Shown one piece after another: positions 11,314 to 15,499 of a stretch of DNA of 15,499 nt. The DNA comes from an uncultured Actinomyces sp. (GTDB taxonomy: Bacteria; Actinomycetota; Actinomycetes; Actinomycetales; Actinomycetaceae): positions 1 through 15,499 of the forward strand of contig CACYEE010000166.1 of assembly GCA_902773415.1 (NCBI GenBank), read 5' to 3'. Both the position numbers and the translations under genes were made by a program. Position 1 is the first letter of the stretch; the number at the start of each line of letters is the position of its first letter. The notes below the pieces were generated by a model. The model was not told the DNA's origin. It worked only from the letters and a program-made list of their open reading frames with translations, and searched no databases.

Positions 11314-13746
11314 CTACTTGTCGGCAGGGAAGGAAAGAATGGCGCTCGTCGCCGTCGAGGCAGGAACGACCGTGCCCGTGGACGCCGCCGCATGGCTGCG
11401 CCGGACCGCCCGGCGCTTCGCAGGCTCCGGAGCCTCCACGTGTTCGCCGGCGGCAGCCTTCTCGTCGGACGACGTCTTCGCGGCGGCCGCAATCGACTGC
11501 ATCGCGGCCTTCTTCTTCGCATCCTCCTTGACCGAGGCGACCTTCTGCTTCGGTTCCTTGCGAATCTGCGTGCGCTTCTTGTCGCCATCGTTCGTGCCCG
11601 AATGTTCGACCGGACGAGAATGGGTCATGTAGCCACGCCCCTCGCACGCCTCGCACGTCGTCGAAAACGCCTCGACGAGACCCTGACCCACACGCTTTCT
11701 CGTCATCTGGACGAGACCGAGCGACGTCACCTCCGCCACCTGATGGCGCGTACGGTCGCGTCCGAGACACTCGATCAGTCGCTTGAGCACAAGCTCGCGG
11801 TTGTCCTCAAGAACCATGTCGATGAAGTCGATGACGATAATGCCGCCGATGTCGCGCAACCGAAGCTGGCGAACGATCTCCTCGGCGGCTTCGAGGTTGT
11901 TCGACGTCACCGTTTCCTCGAGCGTGCCTCCCGACCCGGTGAACTTTCCGGTGTTCACGTCGATGACCGTCATCGCCTCGGTGCGGTCGATGACAAGGGT
12001 TCCTCCCGACGGCAGCCACACCTTCCGGTCGAAGGCCTTCGCAAGCTGCTCGTCGACACGATGGGCCGCAAAGATGTCGTCGCGCGCCGTCCACTTCCCG
12101 ACCCGTTCCTCAAGCTCGGGAGCGAGCTCGGCCACGTAGTCGCGAATCGTCGCATAGGCATCGTCGCCCTGGATACGCAGGGCCTGGAAGTCCTCGTTGA
12201 AGATGTCGCGAACGACGCGAACGGCAAGCTCCGGTTCGCCCTTGAGAAGCATCGGAGCGGACTTCGTCTTCCCCGACTTCTTCTGGATGTCCTCCCATGT
12301 GCGCGTCAGGCGTTCGACATCGGCACGAAGCTGCTCCTCCGACGCCCCCTCGGCCGCCGTGCGAACGATGACGCCGTGCCTGGAGGGAACGATTTCACGC
12401 AGGAGCTTCTTCAGGCGCGAACGCTCCTTGTCGGGAAGTTTCCGGGAAATGCCCGTCATCGCCCCCGACGGGACGAGGACAAGGTGACGCCCGGCCAGCG
12501 TAATCTGCGCGGTCAGGCGCGCGCCCTTGTGTCCGATCGGATCCTTGGTGACCTGCACGAGGACGGTATCCCCGGACTTGAGGGCATGCTCGATCTTGCG
12601 GGGCTTGCCTTCCAGGCCCGCCGCTTCCCAGTTCACCTCTCCGGCATACAGCACGGCATTTCGCCCCTTGCCGATGTCGACGAAGGCGGCCTCCATCGAC
12701 GGCAGCACGTTCTGGACCCGGCCAAGATAGACGTTTCCGACCATCGACACCTGGGTATGGCGGGCGACGTAGTGCTCGACGAGCACGTCGTCCTCGAGAA
12801 CCGCGATCTGGTTGAGTCCGTCCTGTTCGCGGATCAGCATCTGCCGGTTGACGGACTCGCGACGCGCGAGATACTCCGATTCCGTGATCGTGTGGCGGCG
12901 CCGACCGGCCTCGCGGCCTTCCTTGCGACGCTGGCGCTTTGCTTCCAGTCGAGTCGACCCCTTCAGCGCCGTCGGCTCCGCGCTTGCCGAACGGTCCCGC
13001 TTTCGCGTGCGGCGCCGGACGGTCGCGCCTGCGTCCGGGCCCGGCTCTTGCGCTGCCGCGGACGCAGGCTCCTCGGCAGCAGCAGGAGCTTCCTTCTTCG
13101 TCGCCTCGACGCCATCCCCGTCGCCGCGGCGGCGTCCTCTCGAACCGCGGCGACGGCGGCGCGGTTCGCCATCCTCCTCTTCGGAGGCTGCGGGAGTCTG
13201 CGCGACAGGCGATTGCCCGGCCGGCTCCTCCTCCGCCTGGCCTGCCTGGGCGCCGCGCCGGCGGACCTTGACCGAATCGGAGTCGGGTTCCTGGAAAAGA
13301 AGCGAGGTCATGGGAGCCATCGGTGCGGGCATCGGCGCATCGACCGTTTCCGTCTTCGCAGAGAACGGTTCGGCCAAGGAGGCCGCAAATCCCGAGCCGG
13401 CCTTCGCCTCGCCGCCGCCTTCGCGCTGGTCGGACGCGGAATCGGCAATCGAATCGAGCAGCTGCTCGGCGTCCTTGCTGCGCACCGTCGTGCGGCCGCG
13501 CGCCAAGCGCGCGCTTCCCTTTTCCTTGAGTTCGGCAAGGGAGGCGGCAACGGCATCGACGGTTTCCTGCGACACCTCCGTCGTGGCCGACTTCGCGCGT
13601 GGACGCCGCGAAGGCGCCGTATTCTTCTCCGTCCGTTCTTGGTCGGGCATCGTCTTCGTCTCGTCGGAGGCCGACTTCGCGTCGACCGTTGTCGAATCCG
13701 AGGTGCGGGTGCGCGAACCGCGCCCCTTTTCGGCTTCTTCAGCCAT
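11314..13746 (-). CDS. rne: Ribonuclease E/G
   Basis: An 810-residue endoribonuclease of the RNase E/G family, which initiates mRNA decay and processes rRNA and tRNA. Residues 1 to about 310 are low-complexity (Ala/Glu/Arg/Ser-rich, with a REPRRRRRGSRGRRRGD-like basic patch). The catalytic core begins near ITESEYLARRESVNRQMLIRE, with an S1 domain around 330-430 (GNVYLGRVQNVLPSMEAAFVDIG). Catalytic aspartates correspond to D596 (VIDVNTGKFTG) and D640 (IIVIDFIDM), matching D303 and D346 of the E. coli enzyme. The zinc-link is C698-x2-C701 (CEACEGRG). A ~100-residue Lys/Ala-rich tail follows. The start is ATG 13746: AGGAGG lies 8 nt upstream, whereas the ATG 6 nt earlier is too close to it and the longer open frame has no family similarity. 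Placing the long disordered region N-terminally is common in high-GC actinobacteria and the reverse of E. coli. Confidence 0.96.
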   Translation of the reverse strand: MAEEAEKGRGSRTRTSDSTTVDAKSASDETKTMPDQERTEKNTAPSRRPRAKSATTEVSQETVDAVAASLAELKEKGSARLARGRTTVRSKDAEQLLDSIADSASDQREGGGEAKAGSGFAASLAEPFSAKTETVDAPMPAPMAPMTSLLFQEPDSDSVKVRRRGAQAGQAEEEPAGQSPVAQTPAASEEEDGEPRRRRRGSRGRRRGDGDGVEATKKEAPAAAEEPASAAAQEPGPDAGATVRRRTRKRDRSASAEPTALKGSTRLEAKRQRRKEGREAGRRRHTITESEYLARRESVNRQMLIREQDGLNQIAVLEDDVLVEHYVARHTQVSMVGNVYLGRVQNVLPSMEAAFVDIGKGRNAVLYAGEVNWEAAGLEGKPRKIEHALKSGDTVLVQVTKDPIGHKGARLTAQITLAGRHLVLVPSGAMTGISRKLPDKERSRLKKLLREIVPSRHGVIVRTAAEGASEEQLRADVERLTRTWEDIQKKSGKTKSAPMLLKGEPELAVRVVRDIFNEDFQALRIQGDDAYATIRDYVAELAPELEERVGKWTARDDIFAAHRVDEQLAKAFDRKVWLPSGGTLVIDRTEAMTVIDVNTGKFTGSGGTLEETVTSNNLEAAEEIVRQLRLRDIGGIIVIDFIDMVLEDNRELVLKRLIECLGRDRTRHQVAEVTSLGLVQMTRKRVGQGLVEAFSTTCEACEGRGYMTHSRPVEHSGTNDGDKKRTQIRKEPKQKVASVKEDAKKKAAMQSIAAAAKTSSDEKAAAGEHVEAPEPAKRRAVRRSHAAASTGTVVPASTATSAILSFPADK

Positions 13747-14012
13747 GGGCATTGCCTCCTGCCCGCCCGACGCTCCGCATGCGCACAGGACAGGCCAGTA
13801 ATGGTGCGGCACGCGGCCGCTTTCGGTAAAGTCTTTCCGCTCGAGCCGATATCCGGCAGGCAGCACGCCAACGCGGCGCCATATCCAGATCAGCGTCCGA
13901 GATGCGGGCACCCGCGGCAGGCACCCAGCTCGCCCGTCCATTCTTGCACACTTGCGCGCATCGGCCCGGCAAACAGGCCATGACATGCCCCTCATACGCG
14001 GGAAACCCTTGC

Positions 14013-14038
14013 CCCGGCGCGCCAGCACCCGGCGCGCC
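14013..14038. repeat. Direct repeat CCCGGCGCGCC x2, able to form a hairpin
   Basis: CCCGGCGCGCC occurs at 14013-14023 and 14028-14038. Its GGCGCGCC part is self-palindromic, so the two copies can also pair as an 8-bp stem with a 7-nt loop. The pair lies just upstream of the predicted -35 of the DUF3000 promoter, a possible operator position. Confidence 0.5.
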
Positions 14039-14041
14039 CCC

Positions 14042-14070
14042 TTAGCTTCGCGCCCGCCCTTGGCTAGTCT
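14042..14070 (+). promoter_or_regulatory. Promoter for a leaderless DUF3000-RNase D transcript
   Basis: TAGTCT (14065-14070) lies 6 nt before the GTG start at 14077, the spacing that places the transcription start at the start codon. TTAGCT (14042-14047) is a weak -35 at 17-nt spacing. No purine-rich ribosome binding site occurs before the GTG. Confidence 0.5.
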
Positions 14071-14076
14071 GACCAT

Positions 14077-14649
14077 GTGCCACAGACCTTAGTTCCACAG
14101 GATTTCCTCATCGCGGTCGATTCGCTCAAGGGGCATGATTTCCGCAGCGAACTCCACGTCTCGCAGGTTCCGCCCCCGAAGGCGATTGCACCGTGGTCCG
14201 TGGCACTTCTCGCGGAAATCAACGATTCGACCGACCTCGCCCCGGAAGCATACCGCGGACAAGCGCGATTCGTCCTCCTGTGCGACCCGGACGGGCAGCC
14301 GGCGTGGGACGGCACGATGCGCATCGTCGCCCACGCGAAAGCCCCCATCGACTCGGCCATGGCAGACGATCCGCTCCTGGGAGAAGCGGCATGGTCGTGG
14401 CTCACCGAATCGCTGTCCGGCCACGCCGCCGGCTGGCGCAACCTCACGGGAACGGTGACGCGGGTCTACAACGAATCCTTCGGAGGGGACGTCCTTGCGG
14501 ACAGGCACACCGACGTCGAACTGCGGGCCTCCTGGACTCCCGATGCGCCCGACCTGTGGGAACACCTCGAAGCATGGGCCGACTTCGCCGCAGCCATTGC
14601 CGGACTCGAACCCGTGGGAATCTCGTCGCTGCCGAGGCGAGAAGATTGA
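14077..14649 (+). CDS. DUF3000 family protein
   Basis: A 190-residue cytoplasmic protein without signal or membrane segments, recognised as the actinobacterial DUF3000 family by its length, the N-terminal FLIAVDSLKG and PPPKAIAPWSVALLAEI, and the later TMRIVAHAKAP, LLGEAAWSWLTESL, GTVTRVYNESFGG and ELRASWTP segments. It also sits directly before RNase D, its usual neighbour in actinobacteria. No enzymatic function is established that I know of. The conserved gene pair suggests a role near RNA metabolism, but that is inference. The start GTG 14077 has no ribosome binding site and follows a -10 box by 6 nt, so the mRNA is probably leaderless. The stop overlaps the TTG start of RNase D by 4 nt (TTGA). 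Confidence 0.88.
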   Translation: MPQTLVPQDFLIAVDSLKGHDFRSELHVSQVPPPKAIAPWSVALLAEINDSTDLAPEAYRGQARFVLLCDPDGQPAWDGTMRIVAHAKAPIDSAMADDPLLGEAAWSWLTESLSGHAAGWRNLTGTVTRVYNESFGGDVLADRHTDVELRASWTPDAPDLWEHLEAWADFAAAIAGLEPVGISSLPRRED

Positions 14650-15499
14650 GCGACGCGGTCGATATCGTCCGGCTCGACGAGCCTCGCGAAGGCATCCCCG
14701 AAGTCACCCGCGACAGCATCGAGGACGCCATCGCCCGGCTCGCGGCAGGCCGAGGCCCCTTCTCCATCGACACCGAGCGCGCAATGGGAATCCGCTACTC
14801 CGACCGGGCATATCTCGTTCAGATTCGCCGGGAAGGCGCCGGAACCTTCCTGATCGACCCGGTGGGCATCGAGGACCGCCTCACCCCCCTTGCCGAAGTC
14901 CTGTCCACCGACGTATGGATACTCCACGCCGCAGACCAGGACCTTCCCTGCCTCGCCGACCTCGGGCTCAGGCCACGCCAGGTCTACGACACCGAAATGG
15001 CCGGGCTCCTCCTCGGATTCGAACGGGTCTCCCTCCAGGCCGAAATCGCCGAAGTCCTCGGATACGGACTTGCGAAGGAACACTCGTTTTCCGACTGGTC
15101 CGCGCGTCCCCTCGGCCCCGACCTGCGCGCCTATGCCGCACTCGACGTCGAACTGCTGCACGACCTTGCCGTCGCCCTCGACGAGATGCTTTGCCGGGCG
15201 GGACGGCGCGAATGGCTCGCCGAGGAATGCGAAGAGATCCGTCTGCGCGCGCCGAGGCCGCAGGAAACCGACCCCTGGCGCAAGGCCGCGCGGAAAGAGA
15301 AAATCCGCGACAGGCGTTCGCTCGCCATGCTCGAAAGCCTTTGGCATGCGCGCGAAGGCATCGCGAAGCAGCGCGACCTCGCCGTGGGACGGGTCATCCC
15401 GACGGCCGTTCTCGCCCAGCTCGCCATCAGGAAGCCCAGGTCGCGGCAGGACGTGCTGCGCTCGCCTCTTCTGCGCTCGCGCGCGCGCCGACGCGATGC
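14646..15499 (+). CDS. rnd: Ribonuclease D family 3'-5' exonuclease (3' end beyond the window)
   Basis: At least 284 residues, open to the window edge. The DEDDy exonuclease motifs are intact: D42 and E44 in FSIDTERAMG, D99 in HAADQDLPCL, and Y163 with D167 in AYAALDVELL. RAYLVQIRREG and LIDPVGI are typical strands. An HRDC domain begins near RDRRSLAMLESLWHAREGIAKQRD. RNase D trims tRNA and other structured RNA 3' ends. The start is an unusual TTG at 14646, chosen because it overlaps the DUF3000 stop (TTGA), has GAGGCGAG upstream and gives an N-terminus of family length. No ATG or GTG start in frame precedes the first motif. It is co-transcribed and translationally coupled with DUF3000. Confidence 0.95.
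   Translation, partial: MSDAVDIVRLDEPREGIPEVTRDSIEDAIARLAAGRGPFSIDTERAMGIRYSDRAYLVQIRREGAGTFLIDPVGIEDRLTPLAEVLSTDVWILHAADQDLPCLADLGLRPRQVYDTEMAGLLLGFERVSLQAEIAEVLGYGLAKEHSFSDWSARPLGPDLRAYAALDVELLHDLAVALDEMLCRAGRREWLAEECEEIRLRAPRPQETDPWRKAARKEKIRDRRSLAMLESLWHAREGIAKQRDLAVGRVIPTAVLAQLAIRKPRSRQDVLRSPLLRSRARRRD

Larger units (their letters stand above)
13747..14076. other. Divergent intergenic region between RNase E/G and DUF3000
   Basis: About 330 bp without a supportable gene. It must hold the promoter of the RNase E/G gene (-), but I find no convincing -35/-10 pair. An open frame in phase with RNase E/G crosses it, with no family similarity and a clear internal ribosome binding site at the real start. 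At the right end lie an 11-bp direct repeat/palindrome pair and the leaderless DUF3000 promoter. A long 5' leader is plausible because RNase E genes are often autoregulated through theirs. Confidence 0.5.

Noticed and set aside
11296..13983. 895-codon + strand open frame opposite the RNase E/G gene
   Set aside because: The minus-strand protein has all RNase E/G catalytic motifs. The + frame is low-complexity Arg/Leu/Pro-rich and is an antisense shadow.
13747..14076. N-terminal extension of RNase E/G by 110 residues
   Set aside because: The open frame continues, but AGGAGG stands 8 nt before ATG 13746, and the extension would run into the DUF3000 promoter.
1..15499. CRISPR array, toxin-antitoxin pair, transposase or integrase
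   Set aside because: I looked on both strands and found no regularly spaced repeats of CRISPR type and no protein with transposase, integrase or toxin-antitoxin motifs.

Overview
The window is GC-rich DNA from an actinobacterium, probably of the order Actinomycetales. A family-level guess of Actinomycetaceae-like is inference only. The evidence is a WhiB-type iron-sulfur regulator gene, a DUF3000 gene followed by RNase D, frequent GTG/TTG starts, start codons placed about 6 nt behind a TANNNT box (leaderless mRNA), and the actinobacterial order RNase E/G - rplU - rpmA - obgE - proB - ... - proA - nadD - ... - rsfS - histidine phosphatase - tRNA-Ala.

Layout. Positions 1-605 are an accessory patch on the + strand: the tail of an unknown gene and a translationally coupled whiB-like gene. 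Both favour T/G in third codon positions, unlike the C-rich third positions elsewhere. The patch ends against the 3' end of a tRNA-Ala(GGC) gene (606-678, minus), the usual geometry of an integrated phage or element. Positions 804-5149 form a tightly packed minus-strand run: proA, nadD, a single-span membrane protein with a charged coiled-coil region, rsfS and a histidine phosphatase. The last four overlap or nearly touch.

Positions 5150-7760 interrupt the usual proB-proA neighbourhood. They carry a thioredoxin (+), a palindrome-rich convergent junction with a REP-like hairpin, a divergent luciferase-like flavin oxidoreductase (-) with a long structured leader and a possible leader peptide, and a small membrane-associated HExxH...ExxAD (gluzincin-like) protein whose GTG start overlaps the proB stop. 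Positions 7757-11137 hold proB, obgE, rpmA and rplU (minus), with a strong intrinsic terminator between rpmA and obgE. Positions 11314-13746 encode an RNase E/G with a long disordered N-terminus. A 330-bp divergent region separates it from a + strand operon of a leaderless DUF3000 gene and RNase D, which runs off the window.

Functionally, the core block combines ribosome assembly and RNA turnover (RNase E/G, L21, L27, ObgE, RsfS, RNase D) with proline synthesis (ProB, ProA) and NAD synthesis (NadD). The unusual content is the tRNA-linked foreign patch and the three-gene insert between proB and proA, with its HExxH protein, leader region and hairpin repeats. I see no CRISPR array, transposase or integrase in the window.
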